Positions 1 to 7,790 of a DNA stretch of 64,000 bases are shown here, piece after piece. Under the pieces are notes generated by a model. That model saw only the letters and a program-made list of their open reading frames with translations. It ran no database searches and had not been told where the DNA came from. This DNA comes from Flavobacteriales bacterium BRH_c54 (GTDB taxonomy: Bacteria; Bacteroidota; Bacteroidia; Flavobacteriales_E; Vicingaceae). A program made the position numbers and the translations under genes. Every line of letters starts with the position of its first letter. Position 1 is the first letter of the stretch. The DNA lies in contig LADZ01000060.1 of NCBI GenBank assembly GCA_000961845.1, positions 46,389-110,388 of the forward strand, read 5' to 3'.

Positions 1-1
1 C

Positions 2-1141
2 GAAAATCTGGATTTAAGAGCTATTTTTATGGGTGGAAGAATTCCGAACTACCATTTACACGCCAGTGAAATGACACCTAAAGAATATATTCAAAAAGTA
101 AGAACACATGAAATTCATGACCCTGTTTTAAACTATCAAATTTCTAATGATTTCCATCCCGTAAGAATTATTAAAGGGTATTTAGAAGGCGATGAAGCTT
201 CTGGAGAATATGCAGTTTTATTACGTTGGGATAATATTTATTATGAAAAACCTACGAAAAAAGCCAAAACCATTAAAAAAATTGTTCGAATAGGAATTGT
301 ACAATGGCAAATGCGTCCTTATGAAGATTTAGATAACTTAATGCGTCAGGCAGAATACTTTATTGATACACTAAGTGGCTACCGATGCGATTTTGCTCTT
401 TTCCCAGAGTTTTTTAATGCTCCTTTAATGGCAAAATACAACCACCTTAACGAGTCTGATGCCATTAGAAAATTGGCTGAATACACTCCAGAAATTGTTG
501 AACGTTTTTCTAAACTAGCCATTTCTTACAACATCAATATTATTGGCGGTAGTATGCCAAAATTGGTTGACAATCAACTTTACAATGTGGGTTATTTGCT
601 AAAAAGAAACGGAGAAATTGAAGAATACGAAAAACTACATCCTACTCCGGATGAGAAAAAAGTTTGGGCAATGCAAGGCGGAAGTCAACTAAAATCTTTT
701 GATACTGACTGCGGCAAAATTGGTATTTTAATTTGTTATGATGTTGAATTCCCTGAACTACCAAGAATGTTGGCAGATGATGGTGTTGGAATTTTATTTG
801 TTCCTTTCCTTACCGACACTCAAAATGGATTTTCTAGAATTAAACTTTGTGCACAATCTAGAGCCATAGAAAACGAATGCTATGTTGCTATTGGCGGTAG
901 CGTTGGTAATTTACCTAATGTACACAATATGGATATTCAATTTGCTCAATCAGGAGTTTTTACACCTTGCGATTTTCAATTTCCATCAAACGGAATAAAA
1001 GCCGAAGCAACTCCAAATACAGAAATGATTTTAATTGCAGATGTAGATATGGACTTGCTTACTGAACTACATAATTTCGGAAGTGTAAGAAATTTAAAAG
1101 ATAGAAGATTGGATATTTACGAAATTGCTAAAAAGAAATAA
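2..1141 (+). CDS. GNAT / carbon-nitrogen hydrolase fusion protein (5' partial)
   Basis: C-terminal part of a two-domain protein of the YhcX type: a GNAT acetyltransferase followed by a nitrilase-superfamily amidase. The frame is open to the left edge, and residues before the first ATG (base 29) read ENLDLRAIFMGGRIPNYH, typical of the end of the GNAT domain in this family, so the true start lies outside the window. Counted from the Met at 29, the amidase triad is visible: Glu127 in FPEFFNAP, Lys202 in EKLHPTPDE and Cys236 in ICYDVEFPE. Such enzymes hydrolyse or transfer amide groups of small molecules; the substrate here is unknown. No signal peptide can be judged. The next gene follows after 31 bp in the same direction. 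Confidence 0.85.
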   Translation, partial: ENLDLRAIFMGGRIPNYHLHASEMTPKEYIQKVRTHEIHDPVLNYQISNDFHPVRIIKGYLEGDEASGEYAVLLRWDNIYYEKPTKKAKTIKKIVRIGIVQWQMRPYEDLDNLMRQAEYFIDTLSGYRCDFALFPEFFNAPLMAKYNHLNESDAIRKLAEYTPEIVERFSKLAISYNINIIGGSMPKLVDNQLYNVGYLLKRNGEIEEYEKLHPTPDEKKVWAMQGGSQLKSFDTDCGKIGILICYDVEFPELPRMLADDGVGILFVPFLTDTQNGFSRIKLCAQSRAIENECYVAIGGSVGNLPNVHNMDIQFAQSGVFTPCDFQFPSNGIKAEATPNTEMILIADVDMDLLTELHNFGSVRNLKDRRLDIYEIAKKK

Positions 1142-1172
1142 GTAAAAAAATTGTAAATTAGCCTATTAGAAA

Positions 1173-1853
1173 ATGTTACGATTATTTACATATTGTCTGA
1201 TATTGTGTTTTGCAACGCTTATTGGCTGCAAATCTGATAAGGATAATGTGGTGCGTCCTAATTTAAACTATAATTACGCAGGACTTTCAATTAGCAACTA
1301 TATTATTTATAATGTAGATTCTATTTTTTATGATGATTTCACCAATAGTATTGATACTTTTCAATATCAAATTAAAGAAAAATTAGAATCTCAAATCACC
1401 GATTTACAAGGAGACCCTGCTTATAGGATAGAACGTTATAAAAAACATAATGACAGTACTCACTGGGAATTAGTTGATGTTTGGAGCAGTAAAATCTCAA
1501 CCACTAACTACCAAAAAGTAGAAGAAAACATCCGCTATGTAAAATTAATTTTTCCTGTTCGTGCCAACAAAACTTGGGATGGTAATAATTTTAATAATGA
1601 GGGGCAAATGATGTACGAATATACGTCTGTTCATCAAGCTGAAAACATTGGAGGTCATTCGTTAGATTCAGTTGCAACAGTAATTCAACAAAACGATGTC
1701 AACCTTATCAGTCAACAACTTTATGAAGAAAAATTTGCAACGAAAATTGGAATGGTATATCAAAAACGGTTGAGTAGAAAACGAGCCAACCTATCTGCTC
1801 CTTGGTTGGGTTTTGATGTTACCATGATTTTAGCCACTTACGGAAACGAATAA
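1173..1853 (+). CDS. Putative lipoprotein, unknown function
   Basis: 226-aa protein with a type II signal peptide: hydrophobic stretch at residues 4-18 and lipobox LIGC with the lipidated Cys at 19. The residues after the Cys (KSDKD) are acidic and resemble the export signal that sends Bacteroidota lipoproteins to the cell surface, but this is inference. The mature part contains a repeated Tyr/Asp-rich pattern and no motif I recognise. It lies between the amidase fusion gene (31 bp) and the helicase gene (14 bp) and may be cotranscribed with both. Confidence 0.7.
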   Translation: MLRLFTYCLILCFATLIGCKSDKDNVVRPNLNYNYAGLSISNYIIYNVDSIFYDDFTNSIDTFQYQIKEKLESQITDLQGDPAYRIERYKKHNDSTHWELVDVWSSKISTTNYQKVEENIRYVKLIFPVRANKTWDGNNFNNEGQMMYEYTSVHQAENIGGHSLDSVATVIQQNDVNLISQQLYEEKFATKIGMVYQKRLSRKRANLSAPWLGFDVTMILATYGNE

Positions 1854-1867
1854 ATGCTTTTTAAATA

Positions 1868-4072
1868 ATGACTTATAACCAATCAAGCTTAACGGCATTT
1901 GCTTCAAAATTTATCAACCATACCAACCGCCATATTTTCCTTACAGGAAAAGCAGGAACAGGAAAAACTACCTTCCTAAAACACGTTGTACAACATACTC
2001 ACAAAAAAGTAATTGTTGCTGCTCCTACTGGAATTGCAGCCATAAATGCAGGTGGTGTAACGCTACACTCTTTGTTTCAATTGCCTTTTGGTTATTTTAT
2101 CCCCGAAGATAATAGTGCAAATTATTTTAATGAAAATCAGCAAATAAATACACCTGCCTCTTTATTAAAAAATGCCAAACTCAATAGAAATAAAATAAAA
2201 CTTTTAAGAGAGCTGGAATTACTAATAATTGACGAAGTAAGTATGCTTAGAGCAGATTTATTGGACGCTATTGATACCATGCTCAGAAGTGTGAAAAGAA
2301 GAAAAAACATTCCTTTTGGAGGAGTTCAATTACTACTAATTGGGGATTTATTGCAACTTCCACCTGTGGTAAAAGATTTTGAATGGAATGTGTTGAAAAA
2401 CTACTATTCGTCAATTTATTTTTTTAATGCTCAAGCATTTAACAACTCTCCTCCTATCCAAATTGAATTAGACAAAATTTATCGCCAGGCAGATACTAAA
2501 TTTATTGGCTTACTTAATAATTTAAGAGACAACAAGGTTTCTCCAGAAGATATTACAACACTAAAAGCTCATTTTCAACCCAATTTTAAACCAACACCTG
2601 ATGAAGGATTTATACGATTAACCACTCATAACAAACAAGCGGACAGCTATAACAGAGAAGAATTAGATAAAATAAAATCAACATCTTATTATTTTCAGGC
2701 AGATATAGAAGGTGATTTTAGTCCATACAACTACCCTCTCGATGAAAGTTTAGAGCTAAAGAAAGGTGCTCAGGTAATGTTTATTAAAAATGACCCTAGC
2801 GGAAAACAACAGTTTTTTAATGGTAAAATTGGTGTGATAACCGATTTAAGTGATGATAATATTGAAGTAAAAACAAGTGATGGCGACTTAATTATAGTCG
2901 AGAAATATACTTGGGAAAATGTAAAATATCAACTCAACCCGGCAACTAATGAAATTGAATACAATATAGTGGGAAAGTTTATTCAATATCCCTTAAAACT
3001 TGCTTGGGCGATAACCGTTCATAAAAGTCAGGGATTAACTTTTGATAAAGCTATTATAGATATTGGGAATGCATTTGCTCAAGGGCAAGTCTATGTTGCT
3101 CTTTCGAGGTTGAGAAGTTTAGATGGCTTGGTAATGACCAGTAACCTCAACACTAATAGTTTATCTATTGATCAACATATTGCCCAGTTTTGCCAATCGA
3201 AACCAGATATTGAAGCCATAGAAAACATTTTAAAAACTGAAGAAAAATATTTTTTCTTAAATTATTTAGTAAATAGCTACGACCTATCAGATTTGCTTTA
3301 TCAGGTAAAAGCTCATGCTGAAAGTTATACCAAAGCAGAAAACCTTTCTGCAAAACAAGCTTATTTGGAGTGGGCAAAAACACTTCAAAGCAAAGTAGAG
3401 GAATTAGTTTCTCCAGCGGAAAATTTTAAAAGACAGCTTAAAAAAATAATTTCCGAAAACAATGACCAACAACATTTATTTGAAAGAATAACTGCTGCCA
3501 ACAATTATTTTACTCCATTATTAAAAACCCAATCTGAAGCTATTTTTGAACATATTGAGAACTTAAAAACCAAAACCAAAGTAAAAAAATACATTACTGA
3601 GCTTAAAGAGTTAGAAAGCTATTTTTTTAAACAAATTCAGCAACTAACAAAAGCGAAAACACTAGTAGAGTCAGCACTTAACAATCAGGAGTTTGATAAG
3701 AGTAAACTAAGCTCTAAGAAGGAAGTTGAAACCCGCACCGAAAAACTGAAAAAAGTAGAAAAGAAAGCTCCAAAAGTTGATACCAAAAAAGTGAGTTTTG
3801 ATTTATACAAAGCAGGTAAAAATGTAAAAGAAATTGCCAAAGAAAGAGGTTTTGTAGAAAGCACCGTTATCGGACATTTAGCTCATTATGTTGGGGTGGG
3901 AGAAATTGACATCGCCACCTTACTTCCTAAAAAAACCATTGATGCTATTACTAAAGTGTACAAAAAAAACAAGGAAATTTCCGGACTAAATGAACTCAAA
4001 TCCCAATTAGACAATAGTATTTCTTATAGTGATATTAAAATGGTGTTGGCTGCTTTACAGAAGGAGGATTAA
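1868..4072 (+). CDS. Pif1/RecD-like ATP-dependent DNA helicase with C-terminal HTH
   Basis: 734-aa superfamily 1 helicase. Walker A is GKAGTGKTT at residues 27-35, the Walker B motif LLIIDEVSML has Asp122-Glu123, and the UvrD_C_2-type motif VHKSQG has His385 followed by QVYVALSRLRS. This is the Pif1/RecD arrangement for 5'-3' unwinding. The last ~100 residues (KNVKEIAKERGFVESTV and onward) look like the HTH_40 domain also found at the C terminus of some RecQ helicases, probably for DNA binding. A Lys/Glu-rich linker (about 590-645) joins the parts. Proteins with this layout are common single-copy genes in Bacteroidota and are not tied to a known defence system. It starts 14 bp after the lipoprotein gene. 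Confidence 0.88.
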   Translation: MTYNQSSLTAFASKFINHTNRHIFLTGKAGTGKTTFLKHVVQHTHKKVIVAAPTGIAAINAGGVTLHSLFQLPFGYFIPEDNSANYFNENQQINTPASLLKNAKLNRNKIKLLRELELLIIDEVSMLRADLLDAIDTMLRSVKRRKNIPFGGVQLLLIGDLLQLPPVVKDFEWNVLKNYYSSIYFFNAQAFNNSPPIQIELDKIYRQADTKFIGLLNNLRDNKVSPEDITTLKAHFQPNFKPTPDEGFIRLTTHNKQADSYNREELDKIKSTSYYFQADIEGDFSPYNYPLDESLELKKGAQVMFIKNDPSGKQQFFNGKIGVITDLSDDNIEVKTSDGDLIIVEKYTWENVKYQLNPATNEIEYNIVGKFIQYPLKLAWAITVHKSQGLTFDKAIIDIGNAFAQGQVYVALSRLRSLDGLVMTSNLNTNSLSIDQHIAQFCQSKPDIEAIENILKTEEKYFFLNYLVNSYDLSDLLYQVKAHAESYTKAENLSAKQAYLEWAKTLQSKVEELVSPAENFKRQLKKIISENNDQQHLFERITAANNYFTPLLKTQSEAIFEHIENLKTKTKVKKYITELKELESYFFKQIQQLTKAKTLVESALNNQEFDKSKLSSKKEVETRTEKLKKVEKKAPKVDTKKVSFDLYKAGKNVKEIAKERGFVESTVIGHLAHYVGVGEIDIATLLPKKTIDAITKVYKKNKEISGLNELKSQLDNSISYSDIKMVLAALQKED

Positions 4073-4099
4073 GAGAGTTATTAATTACAGAAAAACAAC

Positions 4100-4693
4100 A
4101 TGGATAACCAAAAAGAAATTATAACTATAGATCACGAAATTTTCAATGTTGAAGAAAATTTTGGCGAATTTAAATATCAAGAAGAATTGACGAGTAAACT
4201 TGATAGTTATTCTAATGATTTTAACCAAGAGATTATAAATGAAATTGTACTGTGGAAAGTAAATAGATATGCAAAATTACCAGATGAAGTATTTATATTG
4301 TTAAACAAAATAAATATTAACGAAAAAGTTCTAACTGAAGAACAAAAAAATATTGCAAGAGAGCTTTTAACCATTTTATTAAGTCCTAAAACTAAAGGAA
4401 TTCAACTCCCTATGGCATCAACAATTCTAAGATTTAGAAATAAAAACCTTTTTCAAATTATTGACCAAAGAGTCTATAGATTTTTATATGGAAAGTCTCT
4501 TTCTTTAAAACCGTATAAAACTGAACAAACTATACAAGATGAGATAAATATGTATTTTGAATATTTAGATATTTTAAAGAAAAAATGCGACAAGTTGAGT
4601 ATTCCTTTTTCAGACTCTGATAGAATATTATACTTAGCTGACAAACATTATAACAAAAACCATTCATTAAGCAACTATGGTACTAAAAGTTAA
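4100..4693 (+). CDS. Uncharacterised 197-aa protein, possibly helix-hairpin-helix-like
   Basis: I do not recognise this protein with certainty. It is soluble, charged and mostly helical, without a signal peptide. The segment GIQLPMASTILRFRNK then FQIIDQRVYRFLYG recalls the pattern 'G-x-x-x-P-x-A-S-x-x-L...F-x-I-I-D-x-R' seen in HhH-GPD DNA glycosylase-like and related proteins, where a helix-hairpin-helix precedes an Asp. That would suggest DNA binding or base excision, but it is only a resemblance. It follows the helicase gene by 27 bp, and its stop is 8 bp from the convergent amidohydrolase stop. Confidence 0.6.
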   Translation: MDNQKEIITIDHEIFNVEENFGEFKYQEELTSKLDSYSNDFNQEIINEIVLWKVNRYAKLPDEVFILLNKININEKVLTEEQKNIARELLTILLSPKTKGIQLPMASTILRFRNKNLFQIIDQRVYRFLYGKSLSLKPYKTEQTIQDEINMYFEYLDILKKKCDKLSIPFSDSDRILYLADKHYNKNHSLSNYGTKS

Positions 4694-4701
4694 TCCCCAA
4701 A

Positions 4702-6348
4702 TCAATTCTCGAAAACCATTTTTCCGTCTATAAAAGTTTTTTCTACTTTAGTTTTAAGGAGTTCTTGTTCATCAACTTTCATAATATCTCTGTTCGTGAT
4801 AATAAAATCAGCACTTTTACCTACTTCTAAACTACCTTTTTCTTCTTCTTCAAAATTAGCTATGGCAGCCCAAATAGTCATCCCTTTTAATGCTTCTTCT
4901 CTACTCAATGCATTTTCCATCATTAAGCCTTGTTCAGGTTTTCCTTCTAGGTTTTTTCGAATAGTAGCACTATAAAAAGTATATAAAGGATTAATATCTT
5001 CCACAGGAAAATCAGTTCCCAACGCTATCATACCTAATTGATTTAATAAATCTTTATAAGCATAAGCTGTTTTCATTCTATCATCACCTAATTTTTCTGC
5101 TGCCCACTCCATATCAGACATCGCATGTGTAGGTTGAACAGAAGGAATAATGGTTAGTTTTCTGAATTTCTCTAAATCTTCCGGGTGAACCACTTGAGCA
5201 TGTTCTATTCTCCATCTTTTATCATTGGTTGTTGTTAATACTTGCTCATAAACTTTCAACATCATCCGAGTAGCAGAATCACCTATGGCATGTGTATTCA
5301 TCTGAAAACCTTTTTCAGCTATTAATGGTGCATATTTTTCATAAAACTCAAGTTCATGTAAAATCAATCCTTTATTATGCTTAGTGGTATGGTAATCCTC
5401 TAACAAACAAGCACTTTCTGAACCCAAAGAGCCGTCAGCATAAAACTTAAAAGAAGCAACATTTAATTTAGATGTTTTGTAGATGCCTTTTTCTAGATAA
5501 TAATCAAGTAATTCAGGTGTTGCACTTACCATGGCATACACTTTAATATGAAGCTTATTGGCTTGTTGCAATTCGTCAATCAACTCAATATCAGCTTTTT
5601 CTAGACCAGCATCATCAACAGTTGTTAATCCAACTTCAAAAAGATATTTTTCTGCTTCAATTAAAGCTTTTTCTATCTGAGCATGAGTATATTCCGGTAA
5701 CTGATTTTGTACATGCATTTTTGCATTATCAATTAAAATTCCGGTAAGCTTTCCATTTACTAAATCAATTCTACCTCCTTCAATTTTTATATTTGCTTTT
5801 ATTCCTGTTAAATCCATTGCTTTTTGATTAACCAAAGCTGCATGTCCGTCCACTCTTGACAGAAAAACAGGATTATCAGGAAAAAATTCATCTAATTTTT
5901 CTTTAGTAGGCATTTTTTTATCTTGCCAAAAATTCTCATTCCAACCTCTTCCTATTATCCAACTACCTTTGGGTGTTTCATTTTTGACTACAAACTGCTG
6001 AAGTCTTTCTATCACTTCATCAAAAGAATTAGAACCTATTAAATTTACTTCTAATAAATTTTTAGCATATCCAACAAAATGACAATGAGCATCAATAAAT
6101 CCAGGGTAAATGGCTTTTCTTTCTGCATCAATAACTTCTGTTGCATAATATTTATTTAGGATTTCATTTTCAGGTCCTATCGCTACAATTTTACCATCTT
6201 TAATTGCCATGGCCTGAGTAATTTCAAACATATCATTTACCGTATAAATAGTACCGTTTCTAACAATTAAATCTACCTGAGCATTTTCTCTACAAGCCAT
6301 TAAAGAAAATGTTATAAAAAGAAGAAATATATTTATTGTATGTTGCAT
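4702..6348 (-). CDS. Amidohydrolase family lipoprotein (YtcJ-like)
   Basis: 548-aa metal-dependent hydrolase of the amidohydrolase_3 / YtcJ group. A type II signal peptide with lipobox LMAC (Cys19) indicates an envelope lipoprotein. The metal-binding HxH is in DAHCH (Asp86, His88, His90) after the usual PGFIDAH strand; later conserved stretches are NTHAIGDSA, WRIEHAQVV and the final metal Asp in LGTDFPVE. Family members hydrolyse amide or related bonds of small compounds; the substrate cannot be deduced. It converges with the gene on its left, and 270 bp upstream separate it from the next gene, so it is probably monocistronic. Confidence 0.88.
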   Translation of the reverse strand: MQHTINIFLLFITFSLMACRENAQVDLIVRNGTIYTVNDMFEITQAMAIKDGKIVAIGPENEILNKYYATEVIDAERKAIYPGFIDAHCHFVGYAKNLLEVNLIGSNSFDEVIERLQQFVVKNETPKGSWIIGRGWNENFWQDKKMPTKEKLDEFFPDNPVFLSRVDGHAALVNQKAMDLTGIKANIKIEGGRIDLVNGKLTGILIDNAKMHVQNQLPEYTHAQIEKALIEAEKYLFEVGLTTVDDAGLEKADIELIDELQQANKLHIKVYAMVSATPELLDYYLEKGIYKTSKLNVASFKFYADGSLGSESACLLEDYHTTKHNKGLILHELEFYEKYAPLIAEKGFQMNTHAIGDSATRMMLKVYEQVLTTTNDKRWRIEHAQVVHPEDLEKFRKLTIIPSVQPTHAMSDMEWAAEKLGDDRMKTAYAYKDLLNQLGMIALGTDFPVEDINPLYTFYSATIRKNLEGKPEQGLMMENALSREEALKGMTIWAAIANFEEEEKGSLEVGKSADFIITNRDIMKVDEQELLKTKVEKTFIDGKMVFEN

Positions 6349-6420
6349 CTATAAAAAAGCATTTTTGTAGGAAGTAAAATTAACTATATCAAAGCAATCT
6401 ATTAGCGATAAACTGTAAAA

Positions 6421-6428
6421 TAAGTTTG
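6421..6428 (+). promoter_or_regulatory. Candidate -7 promoter element TAnnTTTG
   Basis: TAAGTTTG matches the Bacteroidota -7 consensus. I see no clear -33 TTG at the expected distance. If used, it would leave a leader of roughly 190 nt before the exported protein gene starting at 6620. Confidence 0.3.
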
Positions 6429-6574
6429 CTATATTTACAACAATTATTTAACTTTATATCGTGGTATAAAAATTGAAAAACAACCATAAACAAAACAATC
6501 AACTATGAAATAGCCACGTGCTGAAGCACACAAAAAGAAAAAAAGATAATCTGGCTTATTCCATATGACATATA

Positions 6575-6622
6575 AAAAACAATAAATATCTACATATGAA
6601 AAACAATAAATATCTACATATG
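6575..6622 (+). repeat. Exact 24-bp tandem duplication containing the start codon
   Basis: Two identical adjacent 24-bp units (6575-6598 and 6599-6622), each ending in CATATG. Because 24 is a multiple of three, the ATGs at 6596 and 6620 are in the same frame, so the translation initiation region of the following gene has been duplicated with its A-rich upstream sequence. Confidence 0.95.
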
Positions 6623-7189
6623 AAAACAACAAAAATATTTGGAACATTATTTTTCTCCATTTTACTTTTAGGAGCAGCTAATAGCTTTGCTCAACAAAGA
6701 ATTAAGCCAACAACAGTAAAAAAAGAGGTAGTTAAAGAAAAAATGGTTGAAAAGCAAAATACCAATATAAGCAATGTCAATGCTTCAAAAGTGTTAAGCA
6801 AAACCAACCAAGCAATAACAGCTGCTTTTTCTACTGTTAATGAGAAAAAAGTGTATTCTGGTGATTTATCTAAAGCTGTTCACCATCAAAAAATAGCTAA
6901 AAAATTAATGAGTGAAAATAAAAATTTTAGAGCTATTCACCATAGCCGTATGGCAAGAACGTTAGCTTTTAGATCTTTACGATTAAACAAAAACTATAAT
7001 CATGAAAAATGGGATTACACCATGGAAGAGCAAGCACTTTTCGGAAATGGTATTCCTGATGGAGAACTTATAGACGAACTTAACAACACCTATCCAAACA
7101 ATCAGTTTTTAGATGAAACGATTACTGAAAAAGATTTAAAAGACATTGAAGTTAAAGAGTTAGATCCAGCAGATAGTAACAATAATTAA
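6620..7189 (+). CDS. Exported protein with duplicated His-His helical motif
   Basis: 189-aa protein of unknown function. I place the start at 6620 because the signal peptide (hydrophobic core residues 6-20, likely cleavage after SFA at 24) begins there; an in-frame ATG at 6596 lies in the upstream copy of a 24-bp tandem duplication and would add MKNNKYLH. The mature N terminus is Lys/Val-rich. A motif occurs twice, AVHHQKIAKKL (His88-His89) and AIHHSRMARTL (His107-His108), 19 residues apart, so two similar helices carry paired histidines. The tail is acidic and Asn-rich. It is followed by a strong terminator and appears to be transcribed alone. Confidence 0.72.
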   Translation: MKTTKIFGTLFFSILLLGAANSFAQQRIKPTTVKKEVVKEKMVEKQNTNISNVNASKVLSKTNQAITAAFSTVNEKKVYSGDLSKAVHHQKIAKKLMSENKNFRAIHHSRMARTLAFRSLRLNKNYNHEKWDYTMEEQALFGNGIPDGELIDELNNTYPNNQFLDETITEKDLKDIEVKELDPADSNNN

Positions 7190-7209
7190 AAATAAATTAA
7201 GAATTTTTT

Positions 7210-7250
7210 AAGCTGTCCTGAACTATACATCAAGACAGCTTTTTTATTTT
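7210..7250 (+). terminator. Rho-independent terminator
   Basis: AGCTGTC (7211-7217) pairs with GACAGCT (7234-7240), followed by a T-rich tract. It ends the exported protein gene. The T tract overlaps a candidate -7 element for the next gene. Confidence 0.85.
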
Positions 7251-7252
7251 TG
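7245..7252 (+). promoter_or_regulatory. Candidate -7 promoter element TAnnTTTG
   Basis: TATTTTTG lies in the T tract of the preceding terminator, with only 8 nt between its G and the ATG at 7261. If used, the transcript would be leaderless or nearly so. Confidence 0.35.
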
Positions 7253-7260
7253 TATAACAA

Positions 7261-7743
7261 ATGTTAAAGTACCGATTACTAACAGACGATGAACTTAAAG
7301 AACTAGAACATGAGTTCAAGCAATTTTTAATTGTAAATGAAATTTATGATGAAGAATGGAGGAAATTGAATGCTGAAAAAAGTAAAAAAGTTGATGAATT
7401 AATAATTATGTTCAGCAACTTAGTAATAGAAAAATCGCTAAAAAGAATTCAATATTTGGAAATTGCTACTTCTGAAGGAATTAACGCTTACCATTGTAAA
7501 GACGATGAAATTGAACTAATTGGCATAAGTACACAACAAACAGGTATTAATTTTTTAAGTTTAACTCCAGATGAACTTTCTACCACTCCACTTTCCATTT
7601 TTATGACTTCAAAAAAATATGAAAAAGAAAGAGAAACTACCATTTTTGAGATGCTCAACTCAGGATGCGGTATAATTGATGAAAAAAGATATGGACAGTT
7701 AAGACTTGCTTATGAATACTCTACCAAACCAAGACAGAATTAG
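7261..7743 (+). CDS. DUF6495-like cytosolic protein
   Basis: 160-aa soluble protein without signal peptide. The opening MLKYRLLTDDELKELEHEF, the central EIATSEGINAYHCKDD and the C-terminal repeat of short strands and helices match, from memory, a Bacteroidota-specific family (DUF6495) whose members have sometimes been mislabelled histidyl-tRNA synthetase. No catalytic motif is evident and no function is known. It lies between a terminator and the dacB-like gene (47 bp apart). Confidence 0.65.
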   Translation: MLKYRLLTDDELKELEHEFKQFLIVNEIYDEEWRKLNAEKSKKVDELIIMFSNLVIEKSLKRIQYLEIATSEGINAYHCKDDEIELIGISTQQTGINFLSLTPDELSTTPLSIFMTSKKYEKERETTIFEMLNSGCGIIDEKRYGQLRLAYEYSTKPRQN

Positions 7744-7790
7744 ATTAGAGATTTGATTATTAAATGTGACCCCATAAACTAACTTTAAAA

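Noticed and set aside
1868..4693. Helicase plus unknown protein as an anti-phage defence pair
   Set aside because: The helicase belongs to a widely conserved Bacteroidota family without defence association, and there is no nuclease, TIR or other effector nearby.
6444..6647. 67-aa minus-strand frame
   Set aside because: It mostly reads the reverse of the 24-bp tandem duplication (repeated SYVDIYCF) and the leader of the exported protein gene; no homology or promoter.
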